From: DATFVJ01 sp963712955
Lineage (GTDB): Bacteria > Actinomycetota > Actinomycetes > Streptosporangiales > Streptosporangiaceae
Direction of reading: 5' to 3'
Assembly (NCBI GenBank): GCA_963712955.1
Contig: CAVQKF010000012.1
Coordinates: forward strand, 6,238-70,237
Length of the DNA stretch: 64,000 nucleotides
Both the position numbers and the translations under genes were made by a program. The notes beneath the pieces are model-generated. The model was not told the DNA's origin, ran no database searches, and saw only the letters and a list, made by a program, of their open reading frames with translations. Shown in pieces: positions 51,763 to 62,275 of this stretch (positions are counted from its first letter, which is position 1; each line of letters opens with the position of its first letter).

Positions 51763-54045
51763 ATGCCTTCCTCTCCCACCCCGGATCTGAACGTCACCTT
51801 CTACGATGACCTGCAGCCGATCGCGACCGCCGGCGTCTACACCGTCATCGTGGACCATCATTTGACCAGGGACGGCGCTCAGGTCGACGACGGCGACTAC
51901 GAGCTGGAGCGTGTCGAGGACCACTATGAAATCCGGGCGGCTCAGTTCGTCTTGGCCCCCACCTCCATCCACGCTTCCTACCCGCCGGCGGGCGCATCGG
52001 GCCGCTACGCGCACGTGCTCCCGCACATCACGCTGAGCCGGGCGATTCTGCCCTGGGAACGCCAGCTGAAGGGCGTCAAGATCCCGCAGCGGCCGCCGTG
52101 GATGGCGCTTCTGGTGTTCGCCGCCGGCGAGGTGGACGACGATCCCGAGGCCACCGGGCAGGTGACCAATCGCACCGTGGACGACCTGCTGCACCCCGGC
52201 GATCCGTTGACGATCGGCCCGCAGATCAGCGACCCCGGCGGGGACGACAGCCTGTGCCGCACCATCGACGTGCCGGTGGAGGTCTTCCACGCGATCGTGC
52301 CGCGCGAGGACGAGCTGCGATACCTGGCGCACATGCGCGACGTGCGGACCGTGCCGCAGTGCCGCGACGACGGCGAGGTGTTCACCGAGGGCGAGTACGC
52401 GGTGCTGGCCGCGAACCGCTTTCCGCGCGAACCGGGAACCTACGCGGCGCACCTGGTCTCGCTCGAGGGCTACTTCGGCCGCCTGGATCCGGGCACGTTG
52501 CCCGGCGCCGAGCGGGTGCGGCTGTGCTCGCTGTGGTCCTGGTCGTTCACCAACGACCCGGACGGCTCGCTCAACCCCGCCGAACTGCTGACCAATCTGG
52601 TCACCCCGGGTCTCGGAGCGGATGGTGCCCACCGGGAGAGGCTCGCCTTGCGCCTGCCAGTACCCGACGGCCAAGGCTCCGCTCCCGGGCAGCAATATGC
52701 GCGCCAGCGGCTCCACCGTGGCTACAGCCCCGTGCCGTATCGCACGTTGTCAGGGGAACAGACCTATGCCTGGTATCGCGGACCGTTCACCCCGCTGACT
52801 GCCCCGGTCCTCCCGGAACCGGTCACCAAAGGCCCGTACACCACAGCCGACCATGCCCTGATCTACGACCGCGAATACGGCCTGTTCGATGTGAGCTACG
52901 CCGTCGCGTGGACCCTGGGCCGCACGATCGCACTGGCCGACCCCGACTACACCGGTGAGGTCACCGGCGCCCGCCGGGAGCTGTCCAACCTCAGCGCCAC
53001 CCTCAGCGCGCTGTCCGCCGACCCGGCCCGTGCCATGAACGATCCGCGCGCACCCGCCGGCAGTGCCGCGCTGAGCGCGCTCGGCGCACCCGGCTTCCGT
53101 GCCTCCCTGATCCAGGCGCTGCGCGGGCCCCTGGTACGCGGCGCACCCCCGCCACCGGCCCCGCCGCGCGCCGCCCGGATGGACGCGCGCGCCTTGCTGA
53201 ACAATCCGCGCGCCTACCAGATGCTGGCCGCTGTGGCCGAGACCCGCACCCCGACCATGACCCAGTGGCTCGAGCAGCTGGGTCTGCTGCATGGCGTGCC
53301 GTTCAACCACCTGGTTCCCGATCCGCGGATGCTGCCGGCCGAGAGCCTGCGGGCCTTCCGCATCGACCCGGGGTGGATCCGGGTTTTGATCCGCGGAGCC
53401 TGTGAGGTGGGCGCGCACACCTCCGTCGACCGCGACCTGCACTCGCTGCTGCACGCCCGAGCCGTCCGCGCCGGCGGCGACGGGCCCGACGACGGGCTGC
53501 CGGTCGCCGGGCTGATGATGAACTCCGAACTCGTGCGCGCCTGGCCCGTGTTCGACATCCTGGCCACCCGCGGCGGCGAGCAGGTCAACGAGATGCGTCG
53601 CGACCACCTGGCCCCCGATGTCCTGCTGGTGCTGTGGGACGAGGTCCCGGACCGGATCTCCATCCGTGAACCCGGTCAGGGCATCCACTTCGGCATCGGC
53701 GCTTCGAAACGCATCAGTCTGCGCTACCTGAGCGGGGATCGCATCGGATCCCCCGTCGACGGCCCGGGCGAAGAGAAGCAGTTCCCCCCCGTCGGCCGGC
53801 CAGATCTCTTCGAGGCCTACCTGCGCGAAGGCCGCGCCGATCGGGAGCCGGACGTACTGAACCTGCGTGGCGCGGACGGTCTGGTCAAGGCCCTGGGTGA
53901 CTTCCTCGACCTGCCCGATGCTCCTGCCGAGGAGTCCGGGCTGACTCCCAGCCAGCTCGCTCTCGAACTGGTCAACGCCCCGCTGGAGCAGCTGCTGCTG
54001 CCCGTGACCTCCGGCCAGGAATCAGGAATAAGGAGCCAGGAATAA
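51763..54045 (+). CDS. Unknown 760-aa protein of the DUF6603 cassette
   Basis: I do not recognise the family. The start is ATG 51763 with AGGTGAG 5 nt upstream. The protein is soluble, rich in beta-type segments and Pro, without signal peptide or TM helix. Recognisable stretches are 'ITLSRAILPWERQLK', 'RPPWMALLVFAAGEVDDDPEATGQVTNRTVDDLL', 'FPREPGTYAAHLVSLEGY', 'LCSLWSWSFTNDPDGS', 'HRGYSPVPYRTLSGEQTYAWYRGPFTP', 'YGLFDVSYAVAWTLGRTIALAD' and the C-terminal 'LAPDVLLVLWDEVPDRISIREPGQGIHFGIG'. Residues 400-480 are Ala/Pro-rich and probably a flexible hinge. It lies tightly between the DUF6603 gene (6 bp) and the discoidin gene (10 bp), so it belongs to the same operon and probably the same complex. 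Confidence 0.8.
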   Translation: MPSSPTPDLNVTFYDDLQPIATAGVYTVIVDHHLTRDGAQVDDGDYELERVEDHYEIRAAQFVLAPTSIHASYPPAGASGRYAHVLPHITLSRAILPWERQLKGVKIPQRPPWMALLVFAAGEVDDDPEATGQVTNRTVDDLLHPGDPLTIGPQISDPGGDDSLCRTIDVPVEVFHAIVPREDELRYLAHMRDVRTVPQCRDDGEVFTEGEYAVLAANRFPREPGTYAAHLVSLEGYFGRLDPGTLPGAERVRLCSLWSWSFTNDPDGSLNPAELLTNLVTPGLGADGAHRERLALRLPVPDGQGSAPGQQYARQRLHRGYSPVPYRTLSGEQTYAWYRGPFTPLTAPVLPEPVTKGPYTTADHALIYDREYGLFDVSYAVAWTLGRTIALADPDYTGEVTGARRELSNLSATLSALSADPARAMNDPRAPAGSAALSALGAPGFRASLIQALRGPLVRGAPPPPAPPRAARMDARALLNNPRAYQMLAAVAETRTPTMTQWLEQLGLLHGVPFNHLVPDPRMLPAESLRAFRIDPGWIRVLIRGACEVGAHTSVDRDLHSLLHARAVRAGGDGPDDGLPVAGLMMNSELVRAWPVFDILATRGGEQVNEMRRDHLAPDVLLVLWDEVPDRISIREPGQGIHFGIGASKRISLRYLSGDRIGSPVDGPGEEKQFPPVGRPDLFEAYLREGRADREPDVLNLRGADGLVKALGDFLDLPDAPAEESGLTPSQLALELVNAPLEQLLLPVTSGQESGIRSQE

Positions 54046-54055
54046 GGAGCCAGAT

Positions 54056-57000
54056 ATGAGCGCCGGCGAACTGATCGTGCCCGTGGAAGTCCACGCGCTG
54101 GTGGTGAACCTGAAGGTGCGGGGACCGGATGATCGGCCGGAACCCACCTATCGTGTCAGGCCGGACTTCTGGCACATGCTCGGTGAGGACGGTGAGGACG
54201 GCGGCCGGGGGACCGCCGAGGATGAAGCGTTCCAGGGGGGAGGCGAGTTCACCGAGAAAGACGAGGGTGTCTTCATCCAGTGGCAGCTGCCCGAAGCACT
54301 CACCGACGGCTTCGTCAACCCCGTCACCGAGGAGACCTGCTACCCCCTTGTGCCCAACCGCTGGCTGGTCGTGCGCTACGCCCAGGTACACGACCGCGAT
54401 CAGACCAAGATCAAAGGCTGGATCGTCCACAGCGACTACCTCTACAACGAGGACCCCGACCTTTACGACGACGACTTCGCCATCAACAGCTTCCTGGACC
54501 CGCGGGCCGACACCCCCAGCGAGGACTTTCTCGGCCGTCTCCACGACCTGGGGGAGGGTCCCTGGAGTGAGGCGGGGTTCGAGGACCGAGAGCTGTTCTT
54601 GACCGCCATCGGCTCCGGCCTGCCCCTGTTCGCCGCCTACCAGCCGTACCACGAGAACGTCTTCTCCCTGCACGATGACCTGCAAGACCTCACAGATCGC
54701 ACCGAGGGCGACAGCTACCCTCCGGACGCCACCGTCAGCTATCTGGCCATGGGCTGGTACAGCGACACCACCAAGGACATCCTGCGCACCGCCGCCGAGA
54801 TCCCCGGCTTGCTGCCTCCCGGCAGCGACGGCTCCATCGCCGACGTCATCGCCGCCCTGGGCTGGACGCCGGCCCCGGCACCCGTGGCAACCTGCACCAT
54901 TGCCGGCCATGGTGAGGACACGCCGGAGGCCGGTCCAGTGGAGCAGATCCTGGACGGCCGTGACGACACCTGGTTCCAGACCGCGACACCCGTGACCGAC
55001 GACGATTACATCACCGTGGATCTGGGCGTCTTGCAACGCGTCACCGCTGTCGCCGGGACCTTCGGCGAGGCACCCGGTGGTGGACGCAGGGCGCCGGGCA
55101 AGAAGCTACTGGCTTCGGCCGACGGCGCCGCATGGACGCCATTGGGCGCTGCCACCGCGAGCGAGCCCGACCTCACCTGGCAACCCGGGCCCAATCAGCA
55201 GCCGCTCACCGCACGTTACCTGCGGCTGCAGTGGACCGAATCCTCCACGTACTCCACGGTCGTCCGCACTCTCACCTGCACCGCCACCCCCACAGCCGGT
55301 GATATCGAGCGCACCGTGTTCAGCGGCACCGCCCTCGGCCTGGTCTGGGAGCGGTTCGGTGACGCCCCCAAGGACGGGCGGCCTCTGGACAGAATCCCGA
55401 AGATCGCCTTAGGGCACAGCACCGGCGAAGCCGCCACGGCCATGTTCAATTGGCAGGCCCGCTCCGCCGGCGACGCGCAGCTCTTCAGCGCCCTCTACCA
55501 CGGAACGCTGGACACCTTCGACGGCGCCGAAGGTGAACGGGACCTGGCCGAGACCACCCACCGATCTTGGTTCTCCGGCAGCGAGGGCGGCTCGGTCTGG
55601 CAGATCCACCCCAGACCCGGCGCCGAGAAGGACCCGGAGACCGGACCGGACGACCTCACCCCGCGATGGCTGGTGCAGCTCAACGCCGACCAGGCCGACT
55701 ACGATTCCGGCCGCGCCGTCCTGACCGACCGGCAGTGGCGCCTGTGGGCCCTGCACTGGCTGTACAACCTGCCTCGCGGCGAGCGTCCTCCAGGCCTGCC
55801 CGACACCTTCGACGACGACTGCGACTATCAACTCAAGGAGGAGCACTCCGACGGCCTGGCTGCGGCAACCCGGGCCCAACTCGACCTCGTCGCCGATCTC
55901 TACGCCGAGCTTCCGCCGATCGGGACCGGCGCCGGCGACCCTCAGGAGATCATCGACGACTGGGCCGCCGATCCCGCCCGCAGTCTGCCGGAGCACCTCC
56001 AGCTCGTGCGCGCCTCGGCCGACAGCTACTACAAGCCCGCCGACCCGGTCCTGCTCATCGAGGGCGCCGCCGGCGCCGTCCGACCGCTGACCCGCGACAG
56101 TGACAACCCCCTGCCCTGCCGCACCGCCGACAGCCTGCTCAAGCGCGTCCTGATCGGCGAGGACTTCGTGGAGCCGCAGGCCCGCCCGACCCGGGCACCG
56201 AAGGGCTGCCCGAACCGGTTGCCGCGCTGCTGGCCGAGTTCGCGCTGCTGGACCAGGCCGTCCGCACCACGAACGCTGACGGTGTCAACGCCCTGGACGC
56301 CATCACCGCCGATCCCGCCACGCACGCCGAAGGCGCCTTGGCCGAATACACCGCCACCTGGAGCCAGCCCTGGCTGCCCATGACCCTGATGTGGAAGCTC
56401 ACCTGGTTTCCGACCCCGTACCGCACCGTCGGCGAGAACGAAGCCGAGCGCTACGACTGGACGTTCCAGGCGCCTCAGGAAGGCACTCCAGAGTCCTACC
56501 ACTACAGCTGGAACGATGACGCCCAAGCCCCACCGGCGGACTTCGAGGAAAGCGAAGGCGACATTCTCAATCGGCTGTTCCGCTCCCGCTCCTACCTGGC
56601 CCCCACCACGGTCTACGTCGCCCGTGCCCAACTGGCCCGCTACCTGGCCACCTACCCCGCCACCGACACGCGCACCAAGGCGAACCTCTTCGCGCTGCGC
56701 AAGGAGCTGGAGCCGCTCGACATCCTCTCGCAGACCCTCGACGGCTTCAACGACTGGCTCCTGCAACTCGACGGGGGAGCCCAGGTCGCCACCGAACCCG
56801 CCGTCGCACACCTGACCGAGGATCAGAGCTACGTTCCCGACGGCGCCGCCGGGCCCAACGACCACCGCTTCGACCCGGTCCGAGCCGGCGAGTTCTTCTT
56901 CGAGGACCTGCGCATCGTCGACCGCTTCGGCCGCGCCTTCGACATCGTCACCTCCGGCGACGGCGGCAACTGGTACGACCAGTACCCGATCCGCACCCGC

Positions 57001-58620
57001 TCGGTGACGCCCAACCGGGCCCTGTACAGCACCCCTCCGCTCATCAACCCCGAGCGCCTCATCCAGCTACCGCCGCGGCTGCTGCAGGACACCCGTCTGG
57101 CGCACACCCTCACACCCGCCGCGCCCACCACAGGCACCGGCAGCCCGGTCGCCGGCTGGCTGCTGGTCAACTATCTGGACCAGACCGTGGGCGTGTACGG
57201 ACCGGTAGGGCAGGCATTGGGAGAACTGCGCGTCATCCGTACCGCCGACGGCGACAGCGATGTCAGGTACAACCCGCTGCCCCACGCCCCCTACACCGGC
57301 GAACGCGACGAGCAGTTCGCCACCGGCCACCCTCACCTGGCCGGCTTCCTGCACGGCCTTCTCGATCTCGAAACCCCCGCGAACCGCGTGGCCGCCTTCG
57401 GTGCCCTGCTGGCCACCATCGACAAGAGCCAGCGCAACTCCCTGGGCCAGGCCCCCGAGGACGACCAGTTGCCCGCCCGGCTCATCGGCCGCCCCGTCGC
57501 CCTGATCCGCACCGACCTCGAGCTCCAACTCCAAGGCCCCCCGCTGACCGACCCGTCGTGGACCACGCTCCTGGAGCCGCCCGAGCCCGAATACCCCGAC
57601 TACGACTGGCCCATCCGCCTCGGCGACCCCCACGACCTCATCGACGGACTGGTCGGCTACTACAGCTCTGATCCCGACCAGGACATCGACTACAGCCGCC
57701 TGCACACCGTGGACCCCGCCACCGACGACGACGACACCCCCGACGACTACACCCCCCGCATCACCAACGGCAACGACCTGGCCCTTCCAGCCCGGCCCAC
57801 CGCACGCCAAACCACCCGCCACCTCACCCTGCTGGCCCAACCCCACCTGCCCGTGCACGCCACCACCGGCATCCTTCCGGTCCACGCCTGCCAGCTCGAC
57901 GCCGACCTCGTCCACGACGCCCTGGCCGCGATCCGCGCCTCCTTCCGCCTCAACCCCCTGCTCGCCACCGCCCGCGACACCCGCTCCGCCTCCAGCAGCA
58001 TCCCCGGCCACGCAGATGACAACCCGCCGCACTCCGGCCCGGTGGAGCGCATCCTCGACGGCGACCCAGACACCTGGTACCAAAGCGGCGACCGCGAAAC
58101 GCCCAAGGTCAGGATCGGCGACCACGTCACTGTGGACCTGGGCTCGGTCCAGCAGGTCACGGTCGTGCAGGCCCGCCTGGGCGAACCGGGCGGTGCCCGC
58201 ATCGCCCCGGCCAAGAAGCTGCAATCCTCCGCCGACGGCGAGGACTGGACCGACCTGTCCGCCGCGTCCGCCGCGGCAGAGATCAGCTGGCCGGTCACCG
58301 GCTCCGCGGTCCAACCCCCTGTCACCGCACGCTACCTGCGCCTGGAAATGACCGCGGACTGCCCCGGCACGACCGTGATCCGCGCCATGGAGATCACCTG
58401 CGCCCCCGACGACGACGCGATCGTCATCCCCCCGCTGTCCATCCGCTTCGGCACCTGGACCTGGGCCCAGCCAGTCACCTCGCAGAATCCCGACGTGCCG
58501 GGCTGGGACGAACACCCGCTGATCCCCGCCGACCACCTCACCCACCCCGACGACCCCATCCCCACTGCCCGGGCCGGCTACCTCCTGCTGCGGCCCACCA
58601 CACCCGGCACACAGCCCTGA
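54056..58620 (+). CDS. Giant protein with two discoidin (F5/8 type C) domains, one frameshift
   Basis: The joined length is about 1,520 aa. The start is ATG 54056 behind a repeated AATAAGGAGCC element. The N-terminal part contains 'GVFIQWQLPEALTDGFV' and 'YPLVPNRWLVVRY'. The first discoidin-like domain spans about residues 276-406: 'GPVEQILDGRDDTWFQT', 'ITVDLGVLQRVTAV', 'KKLLASADGAAWTPLG', 'LTARYLRLQW'. The frame breaks near 56180 and continues 'DPGTEGLPEPVAALLAEFALLDQAVR'. The second discoidin-like domain lies at about residues 1310-1451: 'GPVERILDGDPDTWYQS', 'VTVDLGSVQQVTVV', 'KKLQSSADGEDWTDLS', 'VTARYLRLEM'. Discoidin domains bind carbohydrates or lipids. No signal peptide is visible, so export by Sec is unlikely. 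Middle regions 'RLFRSRSYLAPTTVYVARAQLARYL' and 'FFFEDLRIVDRFGRAF' are of unknown type. Confidence 0.75.
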
Positions 58621-58652
58621 CCATCGACCGACCAGGAGGGACACGCCGCCGA

Positions 58653-59146
58653 ATGACCGAGCCAAGCGCCCGCCTCACCTACCGCCTCATTTCGGCCCCT
58701 GACACCCTGACGCCCGCCACCGCCGGGCACCCCCGCCAGGGGCGGCTGGAGATCACCGCGGCCCTCGAAGGCTCCAGCACCGAGGTCCTGCGCTGCCGGA
58801 GCATCACCGTCACCGTCCCCACCGGAGCGCACCCGACCGCCTGACCAACCAGCCCGAACGCATCGACACCCGCTACCGGGCACCGCGTACCTGGCACATC
58901 CGCAAGAACACCGCCGACCCCCAGGTCACCGAATTCACCCTGCGCCCCCAGAATCCCCGCCACGAAGCCGTCGTCGACGACACCGCGACCGTCACCCTCA
59001 TCCTGGAGCGGATCCCCTTGGTGACCCGGCCCGGAAGCATCGGCATCCGGATCACCGCGGACATCGCCAGCGGCACCCAGCCCTTCGCGCGCGCCATCAC
59101 CACCCTGCCCCTGACCATCCACCCCGCCGCCGCCAACCAGCCCTGA
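58653..59146 (+). CDS. Short beta-rich protein of the cassette, one frameshift
   Basis: From ATG 58653 the first frame reads 'MTEPSARLTYRLISAPDTLTPA', 'GRLEITAALEGSSTEVLRCRSITVTVPTGAHPT' and stops at 58844. Without one base at about 58835 it continues 'LTNQPERIDTRYRAPRTWHIRKN', 'VVDDTATVTLILERIPLVTRPGSIGIRITADI' to 59146, giving about 164 aa. The motif 'sITVTVPxGxxxTDLTxxP' followed by 'FTLILxxIPxxxxPGxxxLxI' recurs in the next two genes, which proves the join and shows the three are related. It is the stand-alone version of their N-terminal module. Its role is unknown. Confidence 0.65.
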
Positions 59147-59178
59147 GCCCATGCGCGTCCGACCCGGGAGAGCCCGCC

Positions 59179-60519
59179 GTGAATCCCATCGCCTCCAACG
59201 CCCCACTCGACGTTGCCACCCAGAGCACCCCTACGCGCTTCACCGCCTCCACCACCACCGAAATCAAGCGTGGCACGATCTTCCTCACCTTCACCAAACC
59301 CGCCGATGCCCCCGACGTGAACTGCGCAGGGATCAGCGTGACGCTCCCCAGGGGCGATGGTGCCACCGATCTCGTCAACGACGAGGAACGCGCGAACCTC
59401 ACCCTGATCGACGACTACCCCCGTGACAGCACCGGCGCCGAATGGACCATCCTGCGGGTCCCCCCAGCGCCGGCCGCCGCCGCCCCCGAGTGGGGGGAGG
59501 CAGCGGGCCACGAGTTCGACAACATCTTCGACCCCAGCGATGACCGTTACTACCAGACCCGCGGACCCGTCCCCGTGGACACCGCGCTGATCATCGACTA
59601 CGGCACCCCTCAGGAGATCTACACCATCGACATCGCCACCGGCCGTCCCGACGCCCGCAACAAGGTGCAGATGCTCCGGCTGCAGTCGTCTATGGACGGA
59701 TCGATCTGGTGGAACGTCGACGACCACCCCATCCAGGACACCTTGAGCATCGAGCGGGCCTTCGACCCGCCCCTGCAAGCCCGCTACCTGAGGATCTACA
59801 CCATCGTCGACCCGTCGATCGAGGGCTACGCCATCGTCAGGCGCTTCCTCATCAACTACGGCCGGCAGCAGCGTTCCGACGCCTCCACCGTCACCTTCAT
59901 CTGCACCCCGGAAGACGGGCCGGCCGTTTTCGACGACTCCCGCCAATTCAGGCTGATCCTCGCCAACATCCCCATCAACCAAGCCCCCGGGACCGCCTCC
60001 CTGACCATCACCGAGACGACGATTGCCGACAATATCCCAGAAGAGCACACCTGCGTCCTCGGCGGGTTCGAAAAAGCCAGCACCGACTTCATCTTCGAGA
60101 ACTTCTCCAGCGAGCAGCCCCGCGTCGAAAACGGCGCCGGCATCATGCTGCACTGGACCGGCAGCCCGGAAAACACCACGTACTACCTCTCCTGGGACGA
60201 CCGGACCGAACGCATCAGCGTCCCCGCCGCCACGGCCTGCAGTTTCAGCACGGGGAACCTACCCGGGTTCACCGGGCTCACCCACACCACCACGTTCGTT
60301 CTGGACGCGCAAACCGCCAACTGGTCGGGCCAAAAGACCAGCCACTACCAGTCCACCACCGTGACCGTCACCGACCCCGACATCGAGGCGAAAAGCTTCA
60401 CCGCCGCCGACCAGATCGCCGTCACCGACGACGACACCGACACCTTCCAGGCCCGCAGTGACGACATGACGACCTGGGCGCGCACCGCCGTCTTCAACGG
60501 AAACGTCACCATCACCTGA
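59179..60519 (+). CDS. Beta-rich protein with central discoidin-like domain
   Basis: The 446-aa protein starts at GTG 59179. The N-terminal module contains 'GISVTLPRGDGATDL'. It is split by an inserted discoidin-like domain at about residues 105-225 ('NIFDPSDDRYYQTRG', 'LIIDYGTPQEIYTIDI', 'RLQSSMDGSIWWNV', 'QARYLRIYTI'). The module then resumes 'FRLILANIPINQAPGTASLTI'. The C-terminal 155 residues are shared with the next gene: 'FIFENFSSEQPRVENG', 'GSPENTTYYLSWDD', 'HTTTFVLDAQT', 'IEAKSFTAADQIAV', 'VFNGNVTI'. It is intact. No signal peptide is seen. It is probably a structural or binding component in the same assembly as its neighbours. Confidence 0.75.
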   Translation: MNPIASNAPLDVATQSTPTRFTASTTTEIKRGTIFLTFTKPADAPDVNCAGISVTLPRGDGATDLVNDEERANLTLIDDYPRDSTGAEWTILRVPPAPAAAAPEWGEAAGHEFDNIFDPSDDRYYQTRGPVPVDTALIIDYGTPQEIYTIDIATGRPDARNKVQMLRLQSSMDGSIWWNVDDHPIQDTLSIERAFDPPLQARYLRIYTIVDPSIEGYAIVRRFLINYGRQQRSDASTVTFICTPEDGPAVFDDSRQFRLILANIPINQAPGTASLTITETTIADNIPEEHTCVLGGFEKASTDFIFENFSSEQPRVENGAGIMLHWTGSPENTTYYLSWDDRTERISVPAATACSFSTGNLPGFTGLTHTTTFVLDAQTANWSGQKTSHYQSTTVTVTDPDIEAKSFTAADQIAVTDDDTDTFQARSDDMTTWARTAVFNGNVTIT

Positions 60520-60575
60520 CCACATCACAGAGCCCATATACCCGGACCGCTGGCCACACATCATGGAGACCCCAC

Positions 60576-62275
60576 ATGGACTCGGCCGACACCACCACCA
60601 CTGAGCGACCGCTTGAAGCCGTCCCCGTCGACTCCGCACCGCTTGCGGTCTCTACTGCCAGCAAGACTAAAAAGGGCGTCATCAGCCTCAAGTTCGCCAA
60701 GGCCCCGGGCATACCGCCGGTCGAATGCACCGGGATCAAAGTCACCATTCCGGTAGGCGCCACCGCCACCGACCTGACCAGCAATCCCGGGTCCATCGAC
60801 CCCGGCCACAGCAGCAGCAAGGGGACCTGGACCATCAACGCCAGCCCTGACAAGGCCACCTACACCTGCACCCCGCCCGCCCCGGCCAGGAAGTTCGTCT
60901 TCGACGAAGAGGCACAGTTCACCCTCATCCTCAGATCCATTCCCGTAAGCCGTCTACCCGGTCAAGCCACGCTGAGTATCGACGCCACTGTCACCACTAC
61001 CGACACGCTCACCGAAGAGGACTGGAACGTGCAGATCACCAAATCCATCGACGACTTCTTCTTCTTCCGGAGCTTCTCCTGCGTTGAACCGCGAATCTCC
61101 AACCCAGGCACCGCGACACTTCGCTGGGAAGGCAGCGAGGCAGGAACCGAGTACTACCTCTCCTACGACTCCCACGTAGGCGACGACGCGATTCCGGTAT
61201 CCGGCCAGAGCTGCCAGGTCCGCGACCTCACCGACACCACCACCTTTGTCCTCGACGCGCGAACTCCCGACCCGGACGAGCCGGATGGAGAACCCGGCCA
61301 CCACTACCTTTCCGCCACGGTCACCGTGGAAAAACCCACCATTCACGCGAAATCCCTCACCGCTACCGACAAGATCGCCGTGGCCGACACCTTCACCGCA
61401 GATAGCAGCGACAAGACGACAACGGCCAAAGGCCCCACCTTCTTCGAAGGAGACGTCACCATCGTGCCCAACCACAACCTCACCGTCGGCGGCGCCGCCA
61501 CCGTCGGCAGCCTCAACGCCCGGCAGCGGCGCGATCAAAACGAAGGGCGCCGCCACCGTCGGCAGCCTCAACGCCGGCAGCGGCGCCGTTAAGACCACCG
61601 GCGCGGTGAACGGCGCTACGGTGACCGCCACCGGCGCGGTGAACGGCGCTACGGTGACCGCCACCGGCGCGGTGAACGGCGCTACGGTGACCGCCACCGG
61701 CGCGGTGAATGGCGCTACGGTGACCGCCACCGGGAACGCATCGGTGGGCACCCTAGGCGTCACGGGCAAGACCACGCTCTCCGGCGAGCCCGTGTTCACC
61801 GGCGTGGTGCAGGGCTACCGCAGCATCTACCGGCGTTACTGGGCGCAGAACTCCGCGCCGACGTCGACAGTCGTTACACCGCGACAGCGCCTACGGACGG
61901 CGTCTTGTACGGCGACATCCAGTGCTACGACAACACGAGTAAAAACGACAACATCGGCTACAAGGGCAGCCTCTACGTCACCGTCGCAGGCAAGAACTAC
62001 CGCTGCGACGCGCCGATCCTGCGGCAGAGCGGGGCCGGCGCACAGCAATACACGCTCTCCGCGCCGGTCCGCAAGGACGACCCCATCACCGTCCACATCA
62101 CCACCGACACCACGTCGATCTGGTACAGCAAGCTGGCGGTTGAGCTACCGGCCCATTCGGCCAAGACACCCCGCTCACAGGCTTCTCCAAGACCTTGTCG
62201 CCGGATCAGTCACCCGACTCCACCGGCGAACCCGTCACGCCACCTGGCGACGCCACCGAGAACACCACGAACTGA
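60576..62275 (+). CDS. Beta-rich fibre-like protein with 11-residue repeats, three frameshifts
   Basis: From ATG 60576 (GGAG upstream) the protein has the shared N-terminal module ('GIKVTIPVGATATDLTSNPGS', 'FTLILRSIPVSRLPGQATLSI') and the shared second module ('FSCVEPRISNPG', 'TEYYLSYD', 'TDTTTFVLDART', 'IHAKSLTATDKIAV', 'FFEGDVTIVPNHNLTVGG'). An extra C at 61519-61521 shifts the frame. The next part is a repeat tract (TVGSLNAGSGA, then four TATGAVNGATV units) and 'LSGEPVFTGVVQGYRSIYRRYW'. A second shift near 61860 leads to 'DGVLYGDIQCYDNTSKNDNIGYKGSLYVTVAGKNYRC', and a third near 62150 to 'FGQDTPLTGFSKTLSPDQ' ending at 62275. The joined protein is about 565 aa. The repeats resemble phage tail-fibre shafts with a C-terminal head. 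Confidence 0.7.
61591..61722 (+). repeat. Four tandem 33-bp repeats coding TATGAVNGATV
   Basis: Units at about 61591, 61624, 61657 and 61690 are nearly identical at DNA level, with one silent change in the last (aat for aac). They are preceded by two copies of a longer unit coding AATVGSLNAGSGA at about 61490 and 61550. Such short Gly/Val/Thr repeats form beta-helical shafts in fibre proteins. The near identity suggests recent expansion. Confidence 0.8.

Noticed and set aside
57067..58665. 532-residue minus-strand frame
   Set aside because: Antisense of the discoidin giant; Gly/Val-rich shadow composition without a start site.
46033..62275. Contractile injection system or prophage tail
   Set aside because: Fibre-like repeats and binding domains are present, but there is no sheath, tube, baseplate, spike, tape-measure or AAA ATPase gene in the window.
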